Shown piece after piece: positions 50,872 to 61,068 of a stretch of DNA of 64,000 nucleotides. Source of the DNA: Streptomyces kurssanovii (GTDB lineage Bacteria > Actinomycetota > Actinomycetes > Streptomycetales > Streptomycetaceae); contig NZ_BMTN01000002.1 in assembly GCF_014649695.1 (NCBI RefSeq), positions 310,001 through 374,000 of the forward strand, given 5' to 3'. The notes under the pieces are model-generated. The model was not told where the DNA came from. It did no database searches and worked only from the letters and a program-made list of their open reading frames with translations. The stretch's first letter is position 1. Every line of letters starts with the position of its first letter. The translations under genes were made by a program, and so were the position numbers.

Positions 50872-52890
50872 TCAGTCGGTGAGTTTCCGGGCAAGTTCTG
50901 TTGCGTTTGTGGTCGGTGAATCGCAGACGAAGCCACGGCAGACGTACGCGGCAGAACCGCCGTTCACCAAAGGACGGTCCCGCAGCAACGGAAACTCGTC
51001 GCTGCCCGGGTCCCCCACCGCGACCGCCGCCCCCGGCGCCGTACCCATCAGTGCCGTCAGATGCAGCTCCCGCGTCGCCGGATCGCCCTGCGGGCCGACG
51101 ACCGCCACCTCGCGCGGACCGTCCAGCAGCGCCTCCGCGACCGCGAGGCCCCAGCCGATGAACCGCGGAGCACGCGGCCCGAGCGCCTTCACCACGCCCA
51201 GGGCCTCCTCCGCGGCGGTGCGATGGGCCTCCGAGCCGGTGTGCGCGGCGTACGTCAGCAGCGCGCCGGCCGCCGCCGACCAGCCCGAGGGAGCGGCGTT
51301 GTCCGTGGGGTCCTGCGGGCGCCGGATCAGGGGCTCCGCGTCGTGGGCGGTGTCGTACAGCTGGCCGCCCTCCCCCCGGAACCGGTCGATCACCATGTCC
51401 AGCAGGAACCCGGCGAATTCCAGCCACGCCCCTTCGCCGCCGACCGCGGCCAGCGCGAGGAAGCCCTCGGCGACGTCCGCGTAGTCCTCCAGCACCCCGG
51501 CGTTGTCACCGGCCCGCCCGTCCTTGGACGTCCGGTGCAGACGCACGCCACCGGCCTCGAAGTCCATGTGCAGCCTCACCAGCAGGTCGGCGGCCTCCGT
51601 CGCCCGCTCGACGAGGTCCGGCCGGCCGAAATACGCACCGGTCTCGGCGAGGGCGGCGACGGCGAGACCGTTCCAGGCGGCGACGATCTTGTCGTCGCGG
51701 CCGGGACGCGGACGCTCCTCGCGGGCCGTGAGCAGCCGGGCGCGCAGGTCCGCGTCCGGTTCGCCGACGGGCAGTCGCAGCACCGACGAACCCTCCTCGA
51801 AGGTGCCCTCCTCGGTCACCGCGAAGAGCTCCGCCGCCCGCGCCCCGTCCTCGTCGCCGAGCACCTCACGCAGCTGCGCGGGGGTCCACACGTAGAACGC
51901 GCCCTCGGCGTGACCGCCGTCCGCCGTGTCGCTGTCCGCGTCCAGCGCGGAGGCGAACCCGCCCTCTGCGGTGCGCAGTTCGCGCACCATGAAGTCGGCG
52001 GTCTCCAGCGCCACCCGCTTGGCCAGATCACTGCCGGTGGCACGCCACAGGTGGGCGTACACCCGGCACAGCAGGGCGTTGTCGTAGAGCATCTTCTCGA
52101 AGTGGGGGACGACCCACTCGCGGTCCACCGAGTAGCGCGCGAACCCGCCCCCGAGCTGGTCGTAGAGCCCGCCCCGGGCCATCGCCTCGCCGGTGTGGGC
52201 GGCCATCTGCAGCGCACCCTCGCCGCCCGTGCGCGCGTGGTGCCGCAGCAGGAACTCCAGGACCATCGACGGCGGGAACTTCGGCGCGCCGCCGAAGCCG
52301 CCGTGCCGCTCGTCGTAGTCACGGGTCAGTCCGAGCAGCGCCCGTGCCAGATCCTCCTCGCCGGGCACCCCGTCGCCGCCGGCCACCAGCGAGCGCGCGG
52401 CCAGATCGGAGGCGATCCGCTGCGCGACCTCACCGACCTCGTCCCGTCGACCGGTCCAGGCGTCGCTGACGCCCTCCAGCACCTGCCGGAAGGACGGCAT
52501 GCCGTGGCGGGGCTCGGGCGGGAAGTAGGTCCCGAAGTAGAAAGGCTCCCCGCCGGCCGTCATCCACACGGACATCGGCCAGCCGCCCTGCCCGGTCGCG
52601 GCCTGCACGGCCTCCATGTAGACGGCGTCCACATCGGGCCGCTCCTCACGGTCGACCTTGATGTTGACGAAGTGCTCGTTCATGTACGCGGCGGTCTCCG
52701 CGTCCTCGAAACTCTCGTGGGCGAGCACATGACACCAGTGGCAGGAGCTGTACCCCACGCTGAGGAACACGGGCACGTTGCGCCGCCGCGCCTCGTCGAA
52801 GGCCGCTGGCTCCCACTGCCACCAGTCGACGGGGTTGTCGGCGTGCTGGAGGAGGTAGGGGGACGTGGCCTGCGCAAGTCGGTTCGCCAT
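50872..52890 (-). CDS. Thioredoxin-domain protein, YyaL/SSP411 family
   Basis: The 672-residue protein starts with a thioredoxin-like domain ([19 protein letters not shown] and the redox motif SSCHWCH near residues 48-54), followed by an alpha/alpha-barrel like that of GlcNAc epimerases with [21 protein letters not shown] and [12 protein letters not shown]. The family is widely conserved but its reaction is unsettled. The ATG at 52890 has GGAGGT directly before it. No signal peptide. Confidence 0.93.
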   Translation of the reverse strand: MANRLAQATSPYLLQHADNPVDWWQWEPAAFDEARRRNVPVFLSVGYSSCHWCHVLAHESFEDAETAAYMNEHFVNIKVDREERPDVDAVYMEAVQAATGQGGWPMSVWMTAGGEPFYFGTYFPPEPRHGMPSFRQVLEGVSDAWTGRRDEVGEVAQRIASDLAARSLVAGGDGVPGEEDLARALLGLTRDYDERHGGFGGAPKFPPSMVLEFLLRHHARTGGEGALQMAAHTGEAMARGGLYDQLGGGFARYSVDREWVVPHFEKMLYDNALLCRVYAHLWRATGSDLAKRVALETADFMVRELRTAEGGFASALDADSDTADGGHAEGAFYVWTPAQLREVLGDEDGARAAELFAVTEEGTFEEGSSVLRLPVGEPDADLRARLLTAREERPRPGRDDKIVAAWNGLAVAALAETGAYFGRPDLVERATEAADLLVRLHMDFEAGGVRLHRTSKDGRAGDNAGVLEDYADVAEGFLALAAVGGEGAWLEFAGFLLDMVIDRFRGEGGQLYDTAHDAEPLIRRPQDPTDNAAPSGWSAAAGALLTYAAHTGSEAHRTAAEEALGVVKALGPRAPRFIGWGLAVAEALLDGPREVAVVGPQGDPATRELHLTALMGTAPGAAVAVGDPGSDEFPLLRDRPLVNGGSAAYVCRGFVCDSPTTNATELARKLTD

Positions 52891-53534
52891 ACCTCCATCC
52901 TTGCGCACGGGGGCCGGGGACGCGGAGCGGCACCTCGGGGCGTGGCGGCGGGCGACCGCCGGCGGTCCGGTCAGGGGCGCCGGTGTCGTCCCTACCTCCC
53001 GGCCGGAGGGGCAGGGCCGCGGGTAGGCGCGACGAAGGGGGTCCGCGCGTGACGGCCGAGGGTGAGGGGGCGTGCGCTTGGAGTCGCGGAGCGCGAGCCT
53101 GGCCCTGGCCGCGAGGCCACCGTACGTTCGCGGCCGACGGCCGGCCGTCACCGCGCCCGCCCCGGGTGCGGACTGCTGCTCGTAGCGGCGCCGGCGGACC
53201 GGTGGGATGTCACGGAGGGTCCCGCGCCGCGCAAGACGGTCTGGGTCGAATTGCACCAACTCGCCCCGGTCGAACCGGAACAGGGGTGCCGCGTCGCGGT
53301 GGAGCGCGACCCGCTGTCCCACGAGGTCAAGGAGTAAAGAACCGGGGAGAGAACCCTCCCTACCCACCCCCGACCCCCTGCGTCAGCCCGCGCGGGTGAT
53401 TGAGGCCGACCGGGCTGGCGCATATGCCCGTTCGCGATGCACGCTCGGCACACAACATCACAAACGCTACGGCCCCCGGCCGGGACGGGCATCCCGATCG
53501 AGGGCCTCACCAGCCAGGAAGTCGAGCCTTCCCG
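52891..53534. other. Long intergenic stretch, no gene supported
   Basis: This 644-nt gap lies between divergent genes. Open frames on both strands lack start signals and a recognisable product; an Arg/Glu-rich frame near 53062-53337 was considered and not accepted. The promoter of the next gene should be near 53400-53530. Confidence 0.55.
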
Positions 53535-53903
53535 ATGGCTGAACCGCAGCTTGACGCGCTCCCGCGCGCCCTGTACCTCGTTCCCACCTCCGGTGTCCGG
53601 CACATCGACGTCCGCCACCCGGAGCGCTTCACCGTGGTCGGGAACCACCTCGCACAGCACGAGAACCTGTCCCTCACGGCCATCGGACTGGCCACCCACG
53701 TCCAGTCCCTCAAGGCCGGGACGGTCATCTCCATCCGGGCCCTCGCCCAGCGTTTCCCCGAGAGCGAGAAGCGCATCGGCGACGCCTTCAACGAACTGGA
53801 GGCGGAGGGCTACATCGCCCGGATCCGCGTCCGGCTCCCGTCCGGCGCACTGGTGACCGTCACCGTCTCGTACAACAACCCGCCCGCGATGCGGGACCGG
53901 GTG

Positions 53904-53950
53904 CCGGCCGACGACGCGCCCGCCCGGCCGACGACGCGCCCGCCCGGCCG
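53904..53950. repeat. 20-bp tandem duplication causing a frameshift
   Basis: The unit CGACGACGCGCCCGCCCGGC recurs with a period of 20, 2.3 copies. Because 20 is not a multiple of 3, it breaks the HTH gene's frame. Confidence 0.92.
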
Positions 53951-54004
53951 GAGCCGCTGCCTGAGCCGGCCCCGGAGCCGGCACCGGTTCCCGCCCGGGC
54001 ATCT

Positions 54005-54175
<171 letters not shown>

Positions 54176-54440
54176 CGCCCGCGCCGACGCCGACGGTGAC
54201 CGAACCGGTGAGCCCGGCGGCCCTCCGCCTGCTCGCCGGGCTGCGCGCCACCGACCCCCGCCTGCTGCTCTCCGTCCCGGACATCCCCCGTCTCGCGCCG
54301 TACACGTACGTCCTCGATCCGGCAGGCCGCGTCTACCGGGACGGGGACGTGTTCACCGGCGTGGTGAAGGCCGTGGCGCCCTTCGCCGTCGAGTCGACCT
54401 CGGCGCGCTCTGAGCGCGCCGGCGAGCCGGCCCGCGCCGG

Positions 54441-54995
54441 TCAGCGCACCGGGCGGTAGGTCGCGATGATCACGCCGCTGCTGGTCGGCTTCGCGCTCAC
54501 CAGCTCCAGCTTCTTCATCGCGGCGTCGTCGTCGAACAGCTTCTTGCGCCCCTCTCCGGCCACCACCGGGTGGATCAGCAGCACCAGCTCGTCCAACAGG
54601 TCCTGCTCCAGCAGCGAGCGCACCAGCGTCGGGCTGCCGGCGACGGTGATGTCCTTGCCCTCGCCCGACTTGAGCTCGTCGACCGTGGTTGCGAGATCGC
54701 CCTTGACCAGCGTGCTGTTCGCCCAGTCGTCCACGCCGTCCAGCGTCGAGGAGAACACGTACTTCGGCGATTCGTTGATCCACTTGGCGAAGCCCGCGTC
54801 CTCGCCGCTGGTCACGGTGGGCCAGTACCCGGCCCATTCGGTGAACGTCACCCGGCCCAGCAGGATCATGTCGGCCGTCTCCAGCGTGTCGGCCATCGCC
54901 GCGCCCATCTCCTCGTCGAACGCGAACTGCCACTCGTTGGGGGCCTGTGCGACACCGTCGAGCGAGATGAACAGACCCGAGACAACCTTGCGCAT
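54441..54995 (-). CDS. DHFR-like (RibD C-terminal domain) reductase
   Basis: The 184-residue protein has the RibD-C/dihydrofolate-reductase fold: VVSGLFISLDGVAQAP, the NADPH-contacting TADMILLGRVTFTEWAGYW and KDITVAGSPTLVRSLLEQDLLDEL. These proteins are NADPH-dependent reductases of unknown substrate. GGAGGAATC precedes the ATG. It is a single gene next to the broken HTH gene. Confidence 0.93.
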   Translation of the reverse strand: MRKVVSGLFISLDGVAQAPNEWQFAFDEEMGAAMADTLETADMILLGRVTFTEWAGYWPTVTSGEDAGFAKWINESPKYVFSSTLDGVDDWANSTLVKGDLATTVDELKSGEGKDITVAGSPTLVRSLLEQDLLDELVLLIHPVVAGEGRKKLFDDDAAMKKLELVSAKPTSSGVIIATYRPVR

Positions 54996-55107
54996 GATTC
55001 CTCCATGATGAGTGGGGGTCCGCCGTCCGCTCCGGCCCTGACGGCGCTCCGGCCGGGAGGGGGCCGACCCCTTCGGCCACGTCATGAACACTAGGCCGGG
55101 CCGGGAC

Positions 55108-55809
55108 TCAGGTCTTGTACAGAAGCGACAGCGGCTCCGCGCCGTCCGGGAGGCTCAGCCGAGTGGCGGTCCGGCCGATGTACCGGCTCAACGACCGCGC
55201 CAGGTGGGGCTGGTCGAAGTACCCCAGCCGGTGGACGACGTCCTGGGCCGGCACCCCCTCCTGGACCAGTACCGCCGCCTGCCGTGCACGCTGGATCTGC
55301 CGGACGGCACCCTGTGTCAGGCCGGTCGCCGCGACGAAACGCCGTTGCAGGGTGCGGTCGGAGACGTCCGGGCGGGCGCCGCCGAGCACGGACGGCACGA
55401 TCGGGTCCTGGTCCACGATCCCCTCCCGCACCATCCGCAGGACGAACGCCTCCGCGTTGTCGTAGTCCGGCACGTGCCAGGCCGAGCCCTTCAGCCACAG
55501 TGAACGCCGCGTCACATCGGGGATCTCCGCGTTGCCGCCCACCAGACTGCTCACGGGAAGGTGCGGCATCGAGGTGCCCAGCGCGAAACTGATCCCGAAG
55601 AAGACGGCGTCGTCCGGCACCGGCGCCTGGGACGCCCTCGGCTCCGGGCCCAGCACGGCGGCCTGCGCCCGGCCCCGGTGCTCCCAGAACACCAGCTCCC
55701 AGTGGGCCGTGGCGACCGACATCATCCGGGCGACGTCGTCGCTGCGGCTGCGCCACACCCGCTCGATGTACGGCAGCTCCGACGTCCGGCTCTCGATCAC
55801 CAGACTCAT
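55108..55809 (-). CDS. AraC-family regulator
   Basis: The 233-residue protein has a small N-terminal sensing domain and a C-terminal AraC helix-turn-helix (about 140-225), with LQRRFVAATGLTQGAVRQIQRARQAAVLVQEG and VVHRLGYFDQPHLARSLSRYIGRTA. This domain normally binds asymmetric sites as a monomer or dimer. The start at 55809 has GGGGG upstream. The gene for a DHFR-like reductase lies downstream on the same strand and may be a target. Confidence 0.9.
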   Translation of the reverse strand: MSLVIESRTSELPYIERVWRSRSDDVARMMSVATAHWELVFWEHRGRAQAAVLGPEPRASQAPVPDDAVFFGISFALGTSMPHLPVSSLVGGNAEIPDVTRRSLWLKGSAWHVPDYDNAEAFVLRMVREGIVDQDPIVPSVLGGARPDVSDRTLQRRFVAATGLTQGAVRQIQRARQAAVLVQEGVPAQDVVHRLGYFDQPHLARSLSRYIGRTATRLSLPDGAEPLSLLYKT

Positions 55810-56000
55810 CCCGGTCCCCCTCGCACGGCCCGGATCCCGATGTCCCGGAATCCCGGAAGAGCCGCCAGTCTGCCACCCCGCTCGCCGACTCCGCCGCCGG
55901 AACCTCTCGCACATCCTCCCCAGGACAACGACACTTGACGGCGCGCCACATGGGTAGCGAGACAGGATCCGGGATTTTCCACGGGGACGGGGGGACACGC

Positions 56001-59000
56001 ATGCGGGACGGCCACCGGGCTGAAGCGGAACGGCTGTTGGCACGAGCGGTGGAGGAGGAGGTGCGGCGCTCGGGCGGCAGCTCCGACGCCGGGACACTGC
56101 TCGCGCGGGGACGTGCCGCTCTCGACTCGATGGCGGCGAGCGCGAGCGAGGAGTACGCGGCCTACGAGCAGGCGCTCACCGAGGCCGAGGCCGGGCAGCT
56201 GCCGCTGTCGCGGCGCTTCAGCCGGGAGACGCTGGGCGCTCCGGTGCTGGTCACCGCCGTCGCCGCCGTCGCCGCGATCGGCGCGGACGTCGCCCTCGGG
56301 ACGGCGACGGGCACCGCGCTCGGTGCCGGTGCCGTCGTGGCCGTCGCCGGGGCGGCGACCACCGTCGCCAAGGTGACCGCCACGCACTGGCCCGCGGCGC
56401 ACCGCAGGGCGGGAGCGCTCGCGCAGCCCGGCGGCGTGGAGCAGCTGCGGCTCCAGTGGCTGACGGCGCTGGAGGTACGGGGCATCCGCCCGTTCCTGGA
56501 CCAGCAGCGGATGCTGGCGGCCTCGAACCGCCCGGTCACCGCCAAGAAGGCGTCCGTCGTGCCGCAGCTGCGTGGCGCCGACCGGTCGGCGGCGGCACGG
56601 CGCAGGTCGGTGCTGGAGCAGTCGTTCGGCCATCTCCCCGATCCCGGGGGCCCGTTCGCCGGGCGCCGCTCGCAGATGGCACAGATCACCCAGTGGGTGC
56701 ACGCGGCGCGCGCGGCGACGCAGACCCTTCCGGTGGTGGTGGTCCTCCACGGTGATCCGGGCTCGGGACGCACGACTCTCGCGGTGCGCGCCGCGCACCA
56801 TCTGAAGGACCTGTTCCGTGGCGCGTGCGTGGTCGATCTCCGGGGCGACGGCGAGCAGCCGCTGCCCACCCGTGACGCACTGCTGCACCTGCTGAACCGG
56901 CTCGGCGCACCGCGCGAGCAGCTGCTCTTCCGTGAACGCGCCTCCGCGGAACAGCAGGTGCGGCGGCTGAGCGAGCTGTACCACCAGTATCTGACCGGGC
57001 TGCCGGTGACGGTGGTGCTCGACGACGCGAGCGACCCGGACCAGGTGCGCACGCTGCTGCCGGAGCGGTCGGACAGTCTGGTGCTGGTGACCGCCCGCGC
57101 GCCGCTCGACCTTCCCGACGACATCCCGGCCCGGGTGCACCAGCTGCCGGTGGAGGCGCTGGACGCGGCGGGCGCGGAGGAGCTGCTGCGGGCCGCGGCG
57201 GCGGGGCCCTCGACGGAGCCGTACGACGTCCGGTCCACGGAGGAGGTCCGGGAGCTGTGCGGCGGCCTGCCCCTGGCGCTGCGGACGGCGGGCTCGTCGC
57301 TGGGCGAGCGTTCCGCGGACCGCCTGGCGGCGGACCTCCGCGCCCTGGGACCGCTGGATCCGGTCGAGCGGGCGCTGCGGCTGCGCTACACCGACCAGCC
57401 GGAGCAGGGGCGGCGGCTGCTGCGCCGGCTGGCGCTGGCGGGCCGGTCCTCGCTCGGCCCGGCGGCGGCCGCGGCGCTGCTGGCGACCGACGAGAAGGAG
57501 GCGAAGCGGCTGCTGGCGGCGCTCGCGGAGGCGGGGCTGATCGACCATGTGCGCTCGGGGCGCTACCGGCTGCACGACGCGGTGCGCCGCTTCGCCGGCA
57601 ACCGGCTGACGGACGAGGAGGACGCCGCCGACCGCGGCGCGGCGCAGGAGCGGCTGATCCGGAACTACGCGGAGCTGGCCGGCGCGGTGATCCGGATGGT
57701 CGACGGCAAGATGTCGACGCGGGCCGGGCAGTTCGGGGCGTACGGCTTCCCCTCGCTGGACGCGGCGCTGCGCTGGCTCGACGACGAGTCGAGCTTCATC
57801 ACCTCGGCGCTGCGGCACGCGGAGGGTGTGGACCAGCAGGCCGTGCTCGGGCTGCTGGGCGCGCTGTGCGACTACTGCCTGCTGCGCGGCGACCTGTACC
57901 GGCTGGGTGAGATCAGCGAGCTCACCCAGGCCGTGGACCAGGGGCTGCTGGAACGCTCCGTGCGCTGGCGCACCGGTATCGCGGCCCGGCAGCTCGGCGA
58001 GCTGGACAAGGCGCGTACGACGCTGTCGTCGGTGGTGGGCCTGTACCGGGAGGCGCACCACGACGCCGGTGCGGCGCTCGCGCTGTGCTCGCTCGGGATC
58101 ACCCTGCACCATCAGGGCAATCTCACGGAGGCGGCGGCGAAGCTGCACGAGGCGATCGCGCTGCAGGATTCGCAGGAGCAGGCGGAGGACCGCGCCTGGT
58201 CGCTGCACGCGCTGGCCGCCGTGGAGCGCGACCGGGCGAATCTCGCCGAGGCCCTGCGGCTGCTGGAGACGGCGCTGGCGCTGCACCGGGAGGGCGAGTC
58301 CCTGCACGGCGAGGCGTGGTCGCAGTTCCAGCTGGGCCAGGTGTTCCTGCGCACGGGCGACGTGCCCGCCGCGCGGACGGCACTGGAGGTGGCCCTGGAC
58401 CTGTACGGCCGCACCCGCGACGGCCGCGGTGAGGCGTGGGCGCTGACCCAGCTTGCGCGGGCCCGGCTCGTCGACGGCGACCCGGCGCCCGCGGTGGACG
58501 ACCTGCGCCAGGCGCTGGCCAGGCACCGCGAGAACGAGGACGCCCGCGGCGAGGCGTGGACCCTGTACTACCTGGGCCAGGCCCTGGAGGAGTCCGGCGA
58601 CCGCGACCAGGCGGTACGGGAGCTGGAGCGGGCGCGGACGATGTTCTCCCGGATGCGGGACGTGTACGGGCTGGCCTGTGCCCGGCACCATTCCGGCCGG
58701 GTCACCCGCGACCAGCTCGCGGCCAGGACGGGCAGCCTGCGCAACTCAGGCTTCGCCCGCCAGCTCCTCGTCGACGCCCGCGCGGACTTCGCCCGGATCG
58801 GCGTCGCGCACGGCGAGGCCTGGACGTGCCTGGAGCTGGCGATGATCGACGCCGGGAACAGCCGCGCGCCGCAGGCGCTGGAGCTGTGCGACGAGGCGGC
58901 GGCCCTGTTCGCCTCCTACGGCGACGAACGCGGCGGCGACTGGGCGCGTTTCCTGCGCTGCACCCTGCTGCCGTACGCCTCGCCCGGCGGCATCGAGGTC

Positions 59001-59216
59001 GGCACGGTCGTGGCCCAGGAGGAACTGTCGCGTCTGATGGCCGCCGGGCACGCGTCGCGTGACGGGAAGCTGGAGGACTGCGCGGAGGCCCTGGCGGTGA
59101 TGCTGGAACGCGGCGTGCGCCTGGAGGACGGCTGGCAGGCGTGGCAGCTGGGACTGGTCCCGAACCGGCACGCCCGGGAGGTCATGGGCGTGGCCGTGGA
59201 GGCGGGCCGCCAGTAG
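56001..59216 (+). CDS. STAND-type NTPase with TPR repeats
   Basis: The 1071-residue protein has a helical/hydrophobic N-terminal region (with an Ala/Val-rich stretch near 75-115 that could lie in a membrane), an NB-ARC-like NTPase with P-loop GDPGSGRTT (251-259) and Walker B VTVVLDD, a winged-helix part, and about ten TPR repeats from residue 640 on. The P-loop Lys is replaced by Arg257. STAND proteins are signal-driven switches. The start at 56001 has GGGGGG upstream; ATGs at 55935 and 55950 are less likely. Partner and signal are unknown. Confidence 0.88.
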   Translation: MRDGHRAEAERLLARAVEEEVRRSGGSSDAGTLLARGRAALDSMAASASEEYAAYEQALTEAEAGQLPLSRRFSRETLGAPVLVTAVAAVAAIGADVALGTATGTALGAGAVVAVAGAATTVAKVTATHWPAAHRRAGALAQPGGVEQLRLQWLTALEVRGIRPFLDQQRMLAASNRPVTAKKASVVPQLRGADRSAAARRRSVLEQSFGHLPDPGGPFAGRRSQMAQITQWVHAARAATQTLPVVVVLHGDPGSGRTTLAVRAAHHLKDLFRGACVVDLRGDGEQPLPTRDALLHLLNRLGAPREQLLFRERASAEQQVRRLSELYHQYLTGLPVTVVLDDASDPDQVRTLLPERSDSLVLVTARAPLDLPDDIPARVHQLPVEALDAAGAEELLRAAAAGPSTEPYDVRSTEEVRELCGGLPLALRTAGSSLGERSADRLAADLRALGPLDPVERALRLRYTDQPEQGRRLLRRLALAGRSSLGPAAAAALLATDEKEAKRLLAALAEAGLIDHVRSGRYRLHDAVRRFAGNRLTDEEDAADRGAAQERLIRNYAELAGAVIRMVDGKMSTRAGQFGAYGFPSLDAALRWLDDESSFITSALRHAEGVDQQAVLGLLGALCDYCLLRGDLYRLGEISELTQAVDQGLLERSVRWRTGIAARQLGELDKARTTLSSVVGLYREAHHDAGAALALCSLGITLHHQGNLTEAAAKLHEAIALQDSQEQAEDRAWSLHALAAVERDRANLAEALRLLETALALHREGESLHGEAWSQFQLGQVFLRTGDVPAARTALEVALDLYGRTRDGRGEAWALTQLARARLVDGDPAPAVDDLRQALARHRENEDARGEAWTLYYLGQALEESGDRDQAVRELERARTMFSRMRDVYGLACARHHSGRVTRDQLAARTGSLRNSGFARQLLVDARADFARIGVAHGEAWTCLELAMIDAGNSRAPQALELCDEAAALFASYGDERGGDWARFLRCTLLPYASPGGIEVGTVVAQEELSRLMAAGHASRDGKLEDCAEALAVMLERGVRLEDGWQAWQLGLVPNRHAREVMGVAVEAGRQ

Positions 59217-59232
59217 CGGGCGGACACACCGG

Positions 59233-59264
59233 TGGGCCCGGTCCGCGGACGCGGTCCGGGCCCA
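59233..59264. terminator. Bidirectional hairpin
   Basis: TGGGCCCGG pairs with CCGGGCCCA, with a near-complementary inner part. It lies between the STAND gene and the convergent small membrane-protein gene. Confidence 0.72.
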
Positions 59265-59275
59265 GGGGTGACGCG

Positions 59276-59518
59276 TCAGGCCGCCTCGGGGCCCGTCCGC
59301 TTGGCGCGGCCGGTCTCCGAGGTGGCCTGCGGGTCGGGGGCCTCCTCGAAGTTCACCCGGCCCATGTGGCGGTTCATGGACTTCATCAGGGCCCACACGC
59401 CCACAGCCAGCGCCGCGAAGACGAGAAAGCCGAGGACACCCGGGGTGACCTTGTTCTCGTCGAGCTCCTTGGCGAGGGTGGCCATGTGCGTCATTGCGAG
59501 GTGTGCGCTTGCGCTCAT
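59276..59518 (-). CDS. Small membrane protein downstream of mca
   Basis: The 80-residue protein has one central membrane helix (GVLGFLVFAALAVGVWALM) with a conserved KSMNRHMGRVNF after it. Similar small proteins accompany mca in Streptomyces. ATG 59518 lies 1 nt after the mca stop; ATG 59527, overlapping mca, is the other choice. Its function is unknown. Confidence 0.85.
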   Translation of the reverse strand: MSASAHLAMTHMATLAKELDENKVTPGVLGFLVFAALAVGVWALMKSMNRHMGRVNFEEAPDPQATSETGRAKRTGPEAA

Positions 59519-59519
59519 G

Positions 59520-60401
59520 TCAGGCATTGTCCCGGATGCCCGCGAAGAGGTCGTCCTCGGGGAGGGAGGTTTCGACGAGCGACTTCGCGAGCTCGTACTC
59601 CTCCGTCGGCCAGACCTCCTTCTGGATCTCCATCGGGACGCGGAACCAGCCGCCCTCGGGGTCGATCTGCGTGGCGTGCGCGATCAGCGCCCGGTCCCGG
59701 GTCTCGAAGAACTCGGCGCAGGGCACGTACGTGGTCAGCGTCCGCTCCGCGCGCTGGAACTCCTTCCAGCGCTCGAGCCATTCGCCGTACGGCGACTCCA
59801 GACCGCGCTCGAGCAGGGCCTCGTGAAGGGCGACCGTGCGGGGACGGTTGAAGCCCTGGTTGTAGTAGAGCTTCTGGGGCTGGAAGGCCGGCCCGTACTC
59901 GGACTCGGGGAACTTCTCCGCGTCGGCCGCGCCCTCGAACGCCACCATCGTGATCTTGTGGGTCATGATGTGGTCGGGGTGCGGGTAGCCGCCGTTCTCG
60001 TCGTAGGTCGTGATGACCTGGGGACGGAAGTCGCGGATCCTGCGCACCAGCTCACCGGCCGCCTTGTCGACGTCCTCGAGGGCGAAGCAGCCCTGCGGGA
60101 GCGGCGGCAGCGGGTCGCCCTCCGGCAGACCGGAGTCGACGAAGCCGAGCCAGTCCTGCTTGACCCCGAGGATCTCGCGGGCCTCGTCCATCTCCTTCCT
60201 GCGTACCTCGTGGATGTTCTCCTCGATAAAGGCGTCGCCCTGGAGCTTGGGATTGAGGATGGAGCCGCGCTCGCCTCCCGTGCAGGTCACGACCAGCACG
60301 TCCACCCCCTCGGACACATACTTGGCCATCGTCGCCGCGCCCTTGCTCGACTCGTCGTCGGGGTGGGCGTGCACGGCCATCAGTCGCAGCTGCTCAGTCA
60401 A
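59520..60401 (-). CDS. mca: Mycothiol S-conjugate amidase
   Basis: Mca cleaves mycothiol S-conjugates of toxins to mercapturic acids that are exported, part of thiol-based detoxification in actinobacteria. The 293-residue protein has the zinc motif HAHPDDE (11-17) and HPDHIMTH (about 141-148), and GGERGSILNP. The start is TTG 60401 with GAGGA upstream, giving the expected LTEQLRLMAVHAHPDDE. The length fits Mca rather than MshB. Its neighbours, a small membrane protein, DUF4307 and greA, recur in Streptomyces. Confidence 0.95.
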   Translation of the reverse strand: MTEQLRLMAVHAHPDDESSKGAATMAKYVSEGVDVLVVTCTGGERGSILNPKLQGDAFIEENIHEVRRKEMDEAREILGVKQDWLGFVDSGLPEGDPLPPLPQGCFALEDVDKAAGELVRRIRDFRPQVITTYDENGGYPHPDHIMTHKITMVAFEGAADAEKFPESEYGPAFQPQKLYYNQGFNRPRTVALHEALLERGLESPYGEWLERWKEFQRAERTLTTYVPCAEFFETRDRALIAHATQIDPEGGWFRVPMEIQKEVWPTEEYELAKSLVETSLPEDDLFAGIRDNA

Positions 60402-60498
60402 GACTCGATCCTCAATGAATAGTCGCGTCGTGCAACTTCTATAGTGACCGAATCGGCGGACGGAAAATTCCTGCCTCCGGCTCTCGAGAGGAACGATC

Positions 60499-60906
60499 AT
60501 GGCGGCTGTCGGCGAAAAGCTTCCGCAGGGGCGCTACGGGCGCACGGCGGACGAGCGCGCGGACCGCAAGCTGCGGATCGTGGGGGCCGTTCTCGGCGCC
60601 TGCATGCTCGCTCTCGTCGGCTGGTTCGGCTACGACTACGTCGCCGGTACGCGGATCAGCGCCGAGGTGATCAAGTTCGACGTCATGGAGGGCGCCGACG
60701 AGGTCCAGGTCCATCTCGAGGTCCGCAAGGACGCGGGGGCCGCCGGAAGCTGCACGGTGCGGGCCCTCGCGGAGGACGGCGCCGAGGTCGGCCGGCTGGA
60801 CGTGGCGATCGGCCAAGAGGGTGAGAACCGCGTCGACGAGGTCGTGAAGATCCGTACGACGCGGCAGGCGACGAGCGCCGAGCTGATGGGCTGCAACGCC
60901 GCGTGA
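60499..60906 (+). CDS. DUF4307 membrane protein
   Basis: The 135-residue protein has the family's GRYGRTADERADRKLRIVG head, one membrane helix (about 29-50) and a beta-rich outer domain with EVIKFDVME and two cysteines near the end. The function is unknown. AGAGGAACGATC lies before the ATG. It is divergent from mca. Confidence 0.92.
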   Translation: MAAVGEKLPQGRYGRTADERADRKLRIVGAVLGACMLALVGWFGYDYVAGTRISAEVIKFDVMEGADEVQVHLEVRKDAGAAGSCTVRALAEDGAEVGRLDVAIGQEGENRVDEVVKIRTTRQATSAELMGCNAA

Positions 60907-61068
60907 CACCCCGTACCCCTCGCTGAGCAGGGGTTCTGCATATACCGAGGCCTTTGTCCTCCCCCTTTCCCGCCGGAATTGTTAGGCTCGTGGTTTCGCC
61001 CACCCATGGGGGTACATCCTTGTGGGTAGGGCGATGCTTTGTATTCCCAGTACCTACGAGGAGCACCT

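Noticed and set aside
53062-53337. Possible gene in the 52.9-53.5 kb gap
   Set aside because: No start signal or known family; composition fits non-coding DNA.
55806-58691. Minus-strand open frame of more than 900 codons
   Set aside because: It is antisense to the STAND/TPR gene and consists of low-complexity Arg/Gln/Val sequence.
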